Assembly: GCF_000764305.2 (NCBI RefSeq)
Contig: NW_025947139.1
Span: 46,990-110,989 of the forward strand
DNA length: 64,000 nucleotides
Origin: Hyalella azteca
Taxonomy: Eukaryota > Arthropoda > Malacostraca > Amphipoda > Hyalellidae
Direction: 5' to 3'
Below the pieces are notes generated by a model. That model was not told the origin of the DNA. It did no database searches and saw only the letters and a list, made by a program, of their open reading frames with translations. The stretch's first letter is position 1. Each line of letters opens with the position of its first letter. Shown here piece by piece: positions 1-9,624 of the stretch. The position numbers were made by a program, and so were the translations under genes.

Positions 1-790
1 TTGTTGCCATAAGGTTGGTGCAGTGCATGGAGGAAGCTGACCTTTTCAACAGAAGGCAAAACGGGTTTAGACGAAATCGCTCCTGTTTGTCTCAGTTACT
101 GGAGCATCACCTACAAATCCTGGTCATGCTGGTGGAGGGGGCCGGGGTGGACTGGGTGTATTTGGACTTCGCGAAAGCATTCGACAAAGAAGTTGACCAT
201 GTAGTGCTCTTTTGAAAATTAAGAATACTGGGATCGAAAGTGAATTGCTGGCATGGATCTGCAGCTCTGTAACAGAAAGACTACTAGCTGTCGTTGTTGG
301 AGGCTCGAGATCGAGCGAGGCTAGGGTGAAGAGTGGAGTACCACAAGGTACGGTACTCGGCCAAATCCGCTTCCTCATTCACATCGCCGACATAGATGTG
401 GCAGTGAACCTCGATACTGCATCATTCGCGGACGACAATGTGACAGTGAACCTCGATACTGCACTATTCGCGGACGACACCAGGTTACTAATGAGATGAC
501 CATCACGGACATGACGGGCTGTGGGAAGTTGCAAGAAGACCCATCTGCAATATATGACTGGGCCCAAGTGAACAACATGTAGTTCAACGGGACCAAGTTT
601 GAGGTTCTGAGGTACAGAGGTACCGGAAGAGCTGAAATGGAGCACCACTATCAGGCCCTTGACAAAGAAATCGAAGAGAAGCGACGCGTTCGCGATCTAG
701 GAGTGTTGCTGAACACTCGGGTCAAGTTTGGTTATCACATAGGTATTATGAGAGTTTCGGTCCCAGAAGTGGCGAATCTGAAACAAAATC
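1..790 (+). pseudogene. LINE reverse transcriptase relic (CR1/Jockey group, family B)
   Basis: This is the middle of a non-LTR retrotransposon RT, which would copy element RNA at a nicked target. Seen: residues QNGFRRNRSC and then the palm motif VYLDFAKAFDK lie in the frame at 15-215. A second frame (212-499) carries SGVPQGTVLG and the catalytic FADD motif. A third segment (637-735) has the post-RT motif RVRDLGVLL. The frame changes near 200 and again between 499 and 637, so the copy is dead. Its left end runs off the window. The RVRDLGVLL motif is shared with the relic at 30.6-31.5 kb, which supplies the 3' part of the same family. The YADD-type motif is duplicated in tandem. Family-level placement within CR1/Jockey is inferred. 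Confidence 0.8.
395..478 (+). repeat. 42-bp in-frame tandem duplication of the RT catalytic motif
   Basis: Two 42-bp units (395-436, 437-478) differ at only a few positions. Each encodes 14 residues ending in FADD, the metal-binding RT motif C, so the relic carries the catalytic aspartate pair twice in frame. Replication slippage in the relic is the simplest explanation. Confidence 0.9.
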
Positions 791-799
791 ATGTAATCA

Positions 800-880
800 G
801 TGCACACAATAGTGCACACTGTACACAATAAAATTTTTGTGTGTGCAAAATTAGTGCACATTGTACACAATTAAACTAGC
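800..880. repeat. Imperfect TGCACA/TGTACACAA repeat
   Basis: The motif TAGTGCACACTGTACACAAT and a close variant recur about 45 bp apart just after the RT relic. They may be a degenerate tandem repeat or the 3' junction of the LINE. No function is implied. Confidence 0.5.
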
Positions 881-1239
881 AAAAACAGAAACGATAATTC
901 ATTCACTATTATTGTGAAATTACTACCAATTTCTGTGCAGAATAAGCTCATATGAAGTGGCAGATTATCTCTTCTGGCGAGTACTCTAAGAATTCGATAG
1001 TATTTGCCTCGGCAAAATGTGCAAAACAATTTTGCTCGGTTGATTACTCGGGCAAAGTATTCTCTAGATGCGTCGTAACCTTTTCTTCCTTCGCGTATAT
1101 CGCCCACTGCCAGGATGAGGTAGTGCGCCGCATCCCACGTGATGGGACAGGGGTACACAAAATCCGCGTCTCCAATTCCTATGTCATTGTGAATTGCTTC
1201 CTTGAATGGTTCATTGACGTATTGACCATCCACCGCCAC
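880..1239 (-). pseudogene. hAT-type (ZNF862-like) transposase fragment
   Basis: The antisense frame contains the ordered motifs DGQYVNEPFKEAI, PCPITWDAAHYLILAV and DIREGRKGY, followed by a REYFARVINRAKLF-like helix. From memory this resembles the central part of hAT-derived ZNF862-like proteins, where a GQY motif precedes a W-D-x-A-H-x-L-x-L-A motif. Only about 110 residues remain and neither terminus is present. A BED-like N-terminus of the same broad type occurs at 34.2-34.6 kb, but whether the two belong to one family is not known. Assignment is by motif reading only. Confidence 0.5.
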
Positions 1240-1280
1240 AGCTTAAATACGATCAATTTTCATTACGATTCATCTTGAAA

Positions 1281-2403
1281 ACTAAAAAAATATTCGACTG
1301 ATAATGAACTTTACTATTAAATCAAGTATTAGAATTATATTAGAGATGATTTATGTCCCCTGGATCCGATTTAATAATATTTCTCAGGATAGCAATGCGA
1401 GAACATAATAACCAGCACGTCATTGAAAATTAACTAATCACACTATAATTGAGTTTTGCATTGCGTGGACTAATTTTTGATGCATCGGCAACCTTAAAAA
1501 TTCATCAATAAATGTAGAAGGTGCGCAGCTGGTGTAAGAGAAACCCATCGCAGGCACCTAGGAGGTTGAAACAACCGAGGCTCGCGAACAAATGTACTAT
1601 TTCTCAAATAATGGACAGATTTAGATTGCAAGGAACATACAACCGTCACTCGAGGGAAAAGGAAGAGAGGAAACATTGTGTTCATCCATCAAACCCAAGG
1701 GCAGAAACTACCGTCAGATGCAATTAAACTGGTCGAGTTACACAAAGTCAATGCGACTAAAAGCAAGAACAGATTTGAGTCAATAATGAAAGCACAGACG
1801 TGATATTTATAAACCCCGTTGGGGCTAAGTGAGTTCCCTTGCAATTTGCGAGGTACGGTTACAAATAAGAAAACATGGAAATTGAGATTGTAATCACTTG
1901 TCATGTGGGTGAGGTGATCATGAGGCAGATTTATCCTTTTAACTATGTTGACCACAATATCCTTAGCAAGTTCTTTTGCTTTACCTCCTGCCAAGATGTT
2001 TCCTGCCACAACGTAGTCCAGCTCATCTTCCGATTCCACAGAGCTTGGGTCTTCGACGTTCGGAGTGCGCTCTCTCTGCTGATCTCTGGCATTGTAAAGC
2101 AGGGGACTTCCAACTGGGAAGACCACTTAGATACCTTCATGCATAGCAACGATTAAGTTACATTGATTCGAATTCCTGTTGATAGTTGCTTCATCAACGG
2201 TAATCCAAAAATTCCAAGGAATATTGGTAGAAATGAGTGAAGTTAGGTGCGTAACGGATATTGTGTTCGCTATGTGTTTAGTGGCTGCCCTCAGTATGTC
2301 ATTAAAGGTGTTCCTGAAACAAATAAATGGGTATTTCTGAATGCAAAAATCAATGTAAAAAAAGATTAGGAGGTTACAATACTAAAAAATTGTTTTAGTT
2401 TTC
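1281..2403. other. Mostly unassigned AT-rich stretch with one acidic antisense open segment
   Basis: No gene could be named. On the minus strand, 1869-2126 reads as an acidic, then lysine-rich, segment (VESEDELDYVVAGN and AKELAKDIVVNIVKRI) that looks coding. It lies downstream of the antisense zinc-finger/recombinase relic and could be its C-terminal remains. The rest shows no motif. Confidence 0.25.
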
Positions 2404-3175
2404 ATCAAATCAATTTATTTGTAATACTTGCACACTAAGTCCAATTTTTCCAATGTCACCACCTGCACTGCTGATTGAGGATAGAATACCTGGAAAGTTG
2501 CGAGCTGCATCCTCGTAAATTACACATTGAATTACAGCTCGCACGACGTTCTCGGTTACCTTGAGTGAACGTTTCATGATGTTGCTTCATTTCTATGCAT
2601 GTTGCATTGCAGAAAGGTGGAGGGACGACTGAACGTGATGGCTAAGCGAAGACTTGAAGCAATACCACCGTTTTCTGTCATCTTAATTTTTACACAGAGT
2701 CCCTAAGGTGAGGGCTTCTTACTTTTCTTGATCGGCAAGTAAGCCAGCAGCAAAAGATAAACCTAGAACTTTTTTCACTATTTCTGTAGGTGCCCCTGAT
2801 CTTAAATACTGTGCACAATGATCACAGGTGATCATTTTAAAGAAGCCTCATTTTCTCTACTGACCGTCAGCAAATTCACATCGGATGCACATACTTCAAG
2901 ATTCGCACATGTTCTGAAAACTGATGAAATGCTTGTGCTACACACACTTGCACTACCTGAGCGTATGCCTTGGATAACGGATAATAAACCCATCTTTTTA
3001 TCTTATTCTGTCAGTTTTTTCTTTATTTCTCTGCGAACGACGCTTCCGGAGTCGCATGTGTGACTTGCGGTGCGAGTAAGGTAAGTAGCAATTGGTACTT
3101 CGTGATTAATTGTTGTAACTCTGTTCACAGAGGTCGGCTCTTCAATTGGCATTTTTCTAAAGCGTTAAGAAGTCG
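2404..3175 (-). repeat. Dispersed repeat, copy A (shared with 12.68-13.36 kb)
   Basis: About 770 bp is highly similar, in the same orientation, to 12677-13361; copy B has short internal deletions. On the minus strand both read as a serine/cysteine-rich segment (IRSGSASV, FRTCANL, VCASDVNLL) without a recognised domain. Copy A abuts the antisense zinc-finger/recombinase relic, so it is probably the 3' part of the same element. The boundary AAAGCGTTAA is common to both copies. Confidence 0.8.
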
Positions 3176-5431
3176 AATCTCTGCCTACAACCGTCGGAAT
3201 TTGATTGTCTACCCAGTATTCAGATGCCGAAGTAGCAGTGTTACAAGCTGCCTCCAACTCGGGGGTCGTTCCTTCGAATGATTCAGAAGCAGTAGAAGCC
3301 GTGACAACTACATCTTCAGCAGGCTCCACTTCCATTGTCGTCATGATAGAAAGCTCCAATTCCGAGGTTACTCTGTCGTCATCAGGTAGCACCGTTTCTT
3401 TGCCAGAAATAATTGAACTACGAGCATCGAACAGGGCAGAATATTCATCAAGTTTGGATTTAGGACACGTAAAGCTGACATCTTTCGATATTTTCAAAAA
3501 TTTCTTGCCGTTCTCGAATATCATGGCTTGAACAAAATCAAAGTAAATCATGGCGGAGTGTAATTTTTTATGGTGCTTGGTCAGAGTAGTTTCATAGCTA
3601 TCACACAGGTGATAATACTGGCGTTTTTTAAGACAAAGTAATCATACACTGGCCTGACGTGTTTTCTTCTGTAATAGATATCGAAGTTTTCTCCACTTCA
3701 ACTCTTTTAGAACTATCCCGCGATTGTGAAAGCCAATATGTAAAAGATTTTGAACACTAATAACGCGCTCGTCATATAATGCAATGTTTCATTACTACAA
3801 CTACATTATCAACAGTTAACTCATAAGACTTCAAATTAAATTTGTCCACAATTTAAAAATTTACAAACGTATTAGTCTTCTGGGCTATTTATCCCGACTG
3901 TAAGCATCAAATTCACCAGAGGAGTGTTTTAATTGTCTGACGACCCGTTTGAGGTGACATAGTTATCTATGTAATCTCCGTATACATGAATACAAAGCGT
4001 CAATTGCCATGCATGTTCAATATTAATGCGATCGTGTGGCTTCAAGTAACAAATTAAAAGGAATATATATTCAGACTTCAAATTATCAAATGAAACATAT
4101 TGAAACGGTTCCAAACATCAGATTAAATTGCTTTAAAGCTCCAATCATTCATCTTGCCTTTATCATATTTACGAGTTCGCTCTGGGTTGGAATTTTGGAC
4201 TTCAGATGTGGATGCTACAGCTTCACTCGCAACTGGAGGCACAGAATCCAGATGAAAGGACAATTTGGGGCCAACAGTTGTTCACCTGTAAAAAGAGTAT
4301 TTAAAAGAATTCCTCCCCAAAAAAGTCGACCTGCGAAGTTGATCGAGCCAGACGTTTCGAAAAGTTTCTTTAATTTCTTTGATAGTGATACGGCAAAGCT
4401 CGCTCACTCGTCGCCCATTGAAGAAGACAAGACGGTATACAATTAACCGTCGGAGTTCTAGATATTCACTGGCAGTGATGGTGGTTGCACCTGCAAGAAC
4501 CTTCAAACTTCCATTGATATATGCTTTGACTGCTTCCATCTAGCCTAAATCAGGCAGCCGAGATGGTCTCCGGAGAACTTCTCGGATTTTATTAGAAGCG
4601 AATTCTGAACTTCTGAACATTTCTCACCACTTCATTTTCCAACTAGAAAGAAATTTACCTATTTCTTCTGCTTTACCGTCTTCTTTAGCAATGAGGAGCA
4701 TCTCTTGAAAAGCCGGCGCGGCTTCTTTGATGCAATAACTCACAGCTATACGTAGTCCGTGTTTGACATGGTTATTTACGTGGGTCATATTTTCAATGGC
4801 CTTAACTAGGTATGGGATTTAGAGACGATCAAAAAAATCTTCTGTTACCAATGTTTTCCTATTTCTTCTGCAAAAGCCCGAAAGTTGACAAAAGACGAGC
4901 AATCATTCCCATGTATTTCATGGTACTCACTCGTGCTTCCAGCCGTTTGCTGCTACATTGGAGAGACTTGTATTGCTGATGTCCCAACTCCCAATGACCG
5001 GATCAAGGGATTAGATAGGCACAAAACTCCGACTTCGTCGTTGCGGAATCTTTCGAGAATTTCTGACTCTATAGTCTAGAAACTAGATTGTTCATTCGTT
5101 CTTTTTCTTATAAGTGCTGGTTCAGTAGGATTATGCATGTTGTGTTAAAAAATACCTTCATTGCGGATCTTCGTCATTTCTTTGAGGCGCTTTTGGGGTG
5201 ACATTTTCTGCAATTCATTCACCTTGGAGAGATTTCCATGCATTTTTCGTATGTGTCGTGCCAATTTTGTCCGAAAGAATCCACAGTACGGACAAGGCCT
5301 GGCCGGCCGTTTGGAGTTGGAGACTTTCCCGGTTAGATGATTTTCCTTTGGAATTGCAACACCAGCGTTTCTTGCAAGTTTTTTTGCCTCGTAAACCTTG
5401 TTTAATTGTTATGATTTTATTACATTACAAG
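3165..5431 (-). pseudogene. Zinc-finger plus tyrosine-recombinase-like protein relic
   Basis: Read antisense from 5431 downwards, the pieces come in order: a C2H2-like finger (PCPYCGFFRTKLARHIRKMH, about 5220-5320) followed by KMSPQKRLKEM; a segment near 5080 (SEILERFRNDEVGVLCLSN); a helical stretch at 4600-4800 (ENMTHVNNHVKHGLRIAVSY); a segment with ATTITASEYLELRRL then VFFNGRRVSELCRI (4400-4490); and a charged tail (3165-3551). NGRRVSEL resembles tyrosine recombinase box I. The order matches a widespread animal family of uncharacterised zinc-finger/recombinase-like proteins that is probably transposon-derived. Frameshifts and stops (for example after KMKW near 4630) make it a relic. The box II H-x-x-R and the Tyr were not located. 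Confidence 0.5.
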
Positions 5432-5496
5432 TGGATTAAATAACAATTGAAGTACCATATTTATCTGCTGGAAAAGACGAATCCAGTTGGGCATCC

Positions 5497-5519
5497 AGTA
5501 GTAGTAGTAGTAGTAGTAG
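5497..5519 (-). repeat. (CTA)n 3' tail of the I-type LINE
   Basis: About seven TAG/CTA triplets sit exactly where the antisense LINE should end. Short triplet tails are usual for I-group elements. This fixes the 3' boundary. Confidence 0.75.
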
Positions 5520-5857
5520 GGGGGAGATTTCTAGCGCTTCAGATCAACTTCGTCTATTTCGCGCCGAAGGTGCAGTTTTCGGTTTCGCAGGTTCAGGTTT
5601 TCCGTTGGTTCTAGGCTCGCAGCCTGTTCCATCTGATCTTGGGTGTATGCTTCTCGATTTCTGAGGCGCAGGTTCGATCCGTCTTCTGTCGCTTCATTTC
5701 AATCAGGAATGTGCTGACACGAATGTGGTGTTTCGTCGAAGGTGTGGGTCTTTTCTGATCTATGTCCTGGTGCCGTGCTAGATATCCGGCAGCAGGTTAC
5801 ACTCGGTTAGATATTGTCTGAGGTTGTCAGTTCCAAAGATGCTTTGGGGAACTTCCC

Positions 5858-6640
5858 TCAGCATCTAGACAGCATTTCATTGGAGCTGAGAGCAGTACTG
5901 TTGGGGTAGTAATTTTGCCGCTTATCTCTGTGGCTCGGGCATTCCGCCATAATATGCCAGACCGTCAGAGGTACCAAACAATCATTGCAATACGGCATTG
6001 GACGACGTTCGATCAGGTAGCTGTGAGTGAGGCGCGTGTGGCCGATCCTTAGTCTGCACAGTGCTACCTCCATCTTCCGGGATTTCTGGTACGATGAACT
6101 CAATTCTTGTACACAGTCCTTTATTGTGGTCCGGTTTTTGCTTCTCACGTTCAGCCACTGTTCCTGCCAGATATGGCGGATGCTTGCCTTGATAGGGTAG
6201 TGGTCCCGGCAAGGGACCTGCTCACTATGGATCGCCTGGTCCGATGAGGCGGCTTCTATCGTCGCCTCGTCCGCCCTCTCGTTGCCTCGCACCCCCACGT
6301 GTCCGGGCACCCAGCAGACGCTCACCGCTCTCCTTGCCCCCGCCAGGCGCACCAACCCCTTCAGGATCTCCAGGACGATGGGGTGGCTGCTATTATATAC
6401 TCTCAGAGCCTGCATCACGCTTTTGGAATCTGTAAATATGGTAAAGTCATCTTCTGGCAGTTCATCTATGAGGCTACGGGCACAGCTGATACCGACAAGC
6501 TCAGCGGTGTAGATTGACGAGTTAGAACGGAGTCGTCTTGACACCGCCGCTGCGTCGGCCGCAGCTGCACATCCCACTGCGTCGTTCGTCTTGGAGCCGT
6601 CGGTGTAAATGTATTGAGTTTGCATGTTTTGTAGATGCAT
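5858..6640 (-). pseudogene. LINE RNase H domain and C-terminal CCHC motif
   Basis: This 260-codon open stretch encodes the RNase H of the I-type LINE, which would degrade RNA in the RNA/DNA hybrid. All four expected acidic residues are visible in context: YTDGSK, TAELVGI, FTDSKSV and NERADEA. Downstream, CNDCLVPLTVWHIMAEC fits C-x2-C-x7-H-x4-C, the C-terminal zinc motif of I/Jockey ORF2 proteins. The domain is the best preserved part of the element, although the ORF2 around it is broken. The first ATG is internal to the original ORF2 and is not a real start. Confidence 0.88.
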
Positions 6641-6879
6641 GGTTGAGAAAGAGGTTTCTTATCTCGCTTGGGTGTGTCCTTTGCTTCAGTGGGTAGTTTT
6701 GATCCGGGCCGAATGTGTTGATGGGGATGCGCCATGTAGGGGTATCCTCAAACGCGTTGTTGCAAGCAGTGTTTCATATTCTTCGGATGACGGGATATTG
6801 TACGGGAAAATGATTGGTCGGTCTTCAGTTATAACGCTGCGCCACGTTGGTGATAGAGGTAATTGCTTGAGGCGGGCTA

Positions 6880-7590
6880 TCATCTGTAGTCAGAGCAGTA
6901 TTCGGCGGAGATAGAGTGGAGGTTCGCCGCGCTCTGCGTAGAGGCTAATAGTGGGGACATTTTAAATGCTCCGGTACATGTTCTGATGGCGGCGTTGTGG
7001 ACCGGGCCGAGTAAAGAAAGGGTTTGTTTTCTTGCGTGTTGGTAGATGATGCATCTGTAGTCCATCTTTGTTCTAATAATGGTTCTATAGAGGCGAAGTA
7101 GGGTCAGCCTGTCCGATCCCCACGTCTGTCCGGACAGGTTCTTCATGAGGTTCATCCTCCGGAGGCAGCTGCCCTTCAAAGCCCGCAGGTGGGGCCCCCA
7201 AGAGAGCCTGCAGTCCCATGTCATGCCAAGGAATTTAGCCACCGGGGATACGGTAATTTGAGTGCCTTGTAAAAACAATGGAGGGAGTTGTTTCTGAGAG
7301 CGATTTCGTTTAAAGTGCATGGCCACGGTTTTCTCGCTTGAAAAGGAGGAGCCGCGGGCCATGGTCTACTGACTGGCTCGATTTATGGCGGTTTGAATAC
7401 GGCGTGCGAGGGCGGGTAGGTAGTGGGATGATGCATAGGTCATAAAATCGTCGACGTATAGAGAGGACTGTACGTTAGGAGGAAGGCTGGAGGTGATCCC
7501 GTTTATAGCCATCAAGAAGAGCGTGCAGATGATCACGCTTCCCTGCGGCACACCCTGGTTCTGGACGCCTAGGGGTGAGAACGGTAATGG
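6880..7590 (-). pseudogene. LINE RT, palm motif C to thumb
   Basis: The antisense sequence has GVPQGSVI (7551-7530), then the catalytic motif YVDD (LYVDDFMTYAS), then a stop near 7363. After that, a second open stretch (7362-6880) contains VAKFLGMTWDCRLSWGPHL and MDYRCIIYQHA, typical of the RT thumb. The upstream fingers and palm motif A (expected F/Y-x-D-x-x-x-A-F-D) are missing, because the coding sequence stops at the Harbinger-like insertion at 7623. This is the same ORF2 as the RNase H and endonuclease relics. Confidence 0.85.
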
Positions 7591-7668
7591 CGTCCTATCA
7601 GGGTAAAGGCGTCCGCTACTAAAGGCACGTTCACACTAGGGGCAACACGCGAGAATCAAGTGCCTCAG

Positions 7669-7706
7669 AGCGCATGCAGAGGCGCTTTGCAGCCTCTGCA
7701 TGCGCT
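7669..7706. repeat. Perfect 15-bp hairpin
   Basis: AGCGCATGCAGAGGC (7669-7683) and its exact complement (7692-7706) flank an 8-base loop. The hairpin is subterminal in the Harbinger-like element, where internal palindromes are common, and was probably part of the element's ends. Confidence 0.9.
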
Positions 7707-8394
7707 TCTTGACCGATTGACGAGCTAGCGATTGACAGGGGCCATGCCTCGTGCAACACAAGCGCGGCACTTAGTAGATAGCTATTAAAGAATTGATATT
7801 ACTTGTGTGCTTAAATCGCAAATTAACTAAGAATTTAAATTAAATTAAAAATTTAAATCAAATTTAAAATCTGAATTAATTAATTAAAGAAATTCAATTC
7901 GTTCTATGGTTTCAATGTATTAAAGTGTGACTTTTGATTTGTGATTCTAGATTCTACGAACTGACGATGGAGCTGGTCTCCGAAACGTTTTCTATAAAGA
8001 TATGAATTTTTGTGGACTATTCTTTGCTTTTAAATTCTTAGTATATAGCTGTCTGTGGTCTAGTAAGGTTGATTGTGTACGCTGGTCCGGCATACCAAAT
8101 GTCGACTAAAACACCACTCTCGTTTAGAGTCACACTCTTGTAGAGCGCCTAATTGATATTTATAGAGAACACGAATGCCTATGGAGTGTTCGGTCAGAGG
8201 AGTACAAATATCGAAATGCAAATGATGTAAGTTATTTTCACATGACGTGTTTAGTTTATGTGATTTTAGCAACTCCTGACAATTTATGCATTACCGTTCA
8301 GCGATTTCAAAGGATGATATAATATCGGTACGAATATTGGAACTTTTTTTAATAATAGACTATATTTTTTATAAACTGTATCTTTTTGAATGCT

Positions 8395-8513
8395 AGTTCT
8401 CTAATTATGATGCCTATGCTAAATTCTCGTTTACAACTGGCATAGTGCGAAGAATGACGGACCGCAGCACACCCGAGAATAATGGCCAACAGCTCAAATT
8501 CGGTTACATCTAT
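8395..8513 (-). pseudogene. Harbinger-like transposase N-terminus, start codon lost
   Basis: Read antisense from 8513: DVTEFELLAIILGCAAVRHSS, then a REF...REL motif. It aligns with DVSEFKLCAIVLGCAAVKKR of the copy at 15.33 kb, and the initiator ATG there is ATA here. The short hydrophobic stretch followed by a basic, aromatic segment is the usual N-terminus of HARBI1-like transposases. No further coding sequence is seen down to 7623. Confidence 0.6.
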
Positions 8514-8663
8514 CCTCATTGACGTCTAGGTGGCAACTAGTGTTCAAAGCGCGCGGTCTCAAACTAACGAGTACAAAAGTAGTGTGAACGGTTGTGCGCG
8601 GTGAGGCACAGCAGCAAACGACTCAAAGCGCATGTCGTTGCCACTTGTGTAAACGGGCCTCAA

Positions 8664-9624
8664 CATCTGCAAAATGTCGCGCCAGCTTAGCTGCTACAAG
8701 CTGGGGACCCGCCGTGATCGAGCCATTCACCATCACGCATGGTTGTTAATGTGGTGGTTTTCCTGCCATCTTCCTGTCCAAGTTGGCGCGAGCGCAATCG
8801 TCGTCCCACCATGGAACACGGTGCAGGATAGTTCCACTTTTAAAGCGCGGGATTGCTATACTAGCGGCCACTCTTAGGGCGTTTGTGAGGTTTGCTGCCA
8901 TTTCGTCCATCGTTAGGTCATCCTCTAGCTCCTCCATGCGAGTTAGCGCCTCGAAAATCTGCCAATCTGCTCTTTTCAGGATGTATTGGGGCTGTAAGTT
9001 TGCGTGTTGGTGGGTCTAATAGCTATTGGTAAGCGGTCGCTCCCGTAGGTGTCATCCATTACCGTCCACCGAACATCATTAAAGATGTCAGGAGTGCAGA
9101 AACTCAGGTCGATTGCTGAAGTGGTGCCCATCTGAATATGTAGGTGAGTGGCTTCACCCGTATTCAAGAGGCAGATGTCCAAATCTATGAGGAATTCTTC
9201 GATAGTTCTCCCGCGTTGATCATTTATATTGTTGCCCCATGCATTGTGTTTACCATTGAAATAGCCGACCATCAGAAAGGGTCGTGGTAATTGGTGTGAT
9301 AGATTTCTTAGCTCTTAAACGGTCACCTGTTGACCAGGCGGGATGTAAATATTGCAGATTGTGTGCATTTCTTGTTTAAATTTGTTTGGATGGCCATGGC
9401 TTGAATATTAGTCATGTCTAACCAGGATGAAGAGTCCAGTTTCCTGGTCTAGGGTTTGGTGTGTCGGAGAATGTTTCCACGTGGTAGTTGTATGAGAGGG
9501 TCGGGGTGAGGTCTCCAAGCATGGTCTCCTGGATGCAGACGCAGGTTGGTTGCCTCTCCCGCAACAGGGTTCTCAGATCGCCGTAATTACGTCGATAACC
9601 CCGGCAGTTCCACTGCATGATCAT
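8664..9624 (-). pseudogene. LINE apurinic-type endonuclease and linker
   Basis: This is the 5' part of the I-type ORF2, an EEP-fold endonuclease that nicks target DNA. Antisense from 9624: QWNCRG (catalytic Asn) and CIQETML (catalytic Glu), then a frame change near 9418, then VGYFNGKHNAWG and YGSDRLPI. The family consensus is GDFN and SDHLP, so a catalytic Asp is Tyr and the catalytic His is Arg in this copy. A linker follows (PWWDDDCARA, 8830-8800), then a recognisable pre-RT segment (NGSITAGPQLVAAKLARHF) that ends at the Harbinger-like insertion. The copy is inactive. Confidence 0.85.

Larger units (their letters stand above)
7623..8660 (-). mobile_element. PIF/Harbinger-like non-autonomous element in the LINE
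   Basis: Inverted ends match: AGGCACGTTCACACTAGGGG on the left and, reverse-complemented, AGGCCCGTTTACACAAGTGG on the right, both followed by CAAC. The flanking triplets are TAA (7620-7622) and CAA (8661-8663), one mismatch from the 3-bp TWA duplication of this superfamily. On the minus strand near the right end it keeps the start of a Harbinger-like transposase; no DDE domain was seen. The same terminal sequence recurs inside the direct repeats at 15.17 and 16.23 kb, so this is one local family. Confidence 0.75.

Noticed and set aside
1521..1727. Tc1-type HTH (DRFRLQGTYNRHSR)
   Set aside because: Only a few residues resemble the helix-turn-helix; no DDE motif or terminal inverted repeats nearby.
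5672..5684. tRNA B box (GGTTCGATCC)
   Set aside because: No A box at tRNA spacing and the position is inside the LINE 3' UTR.
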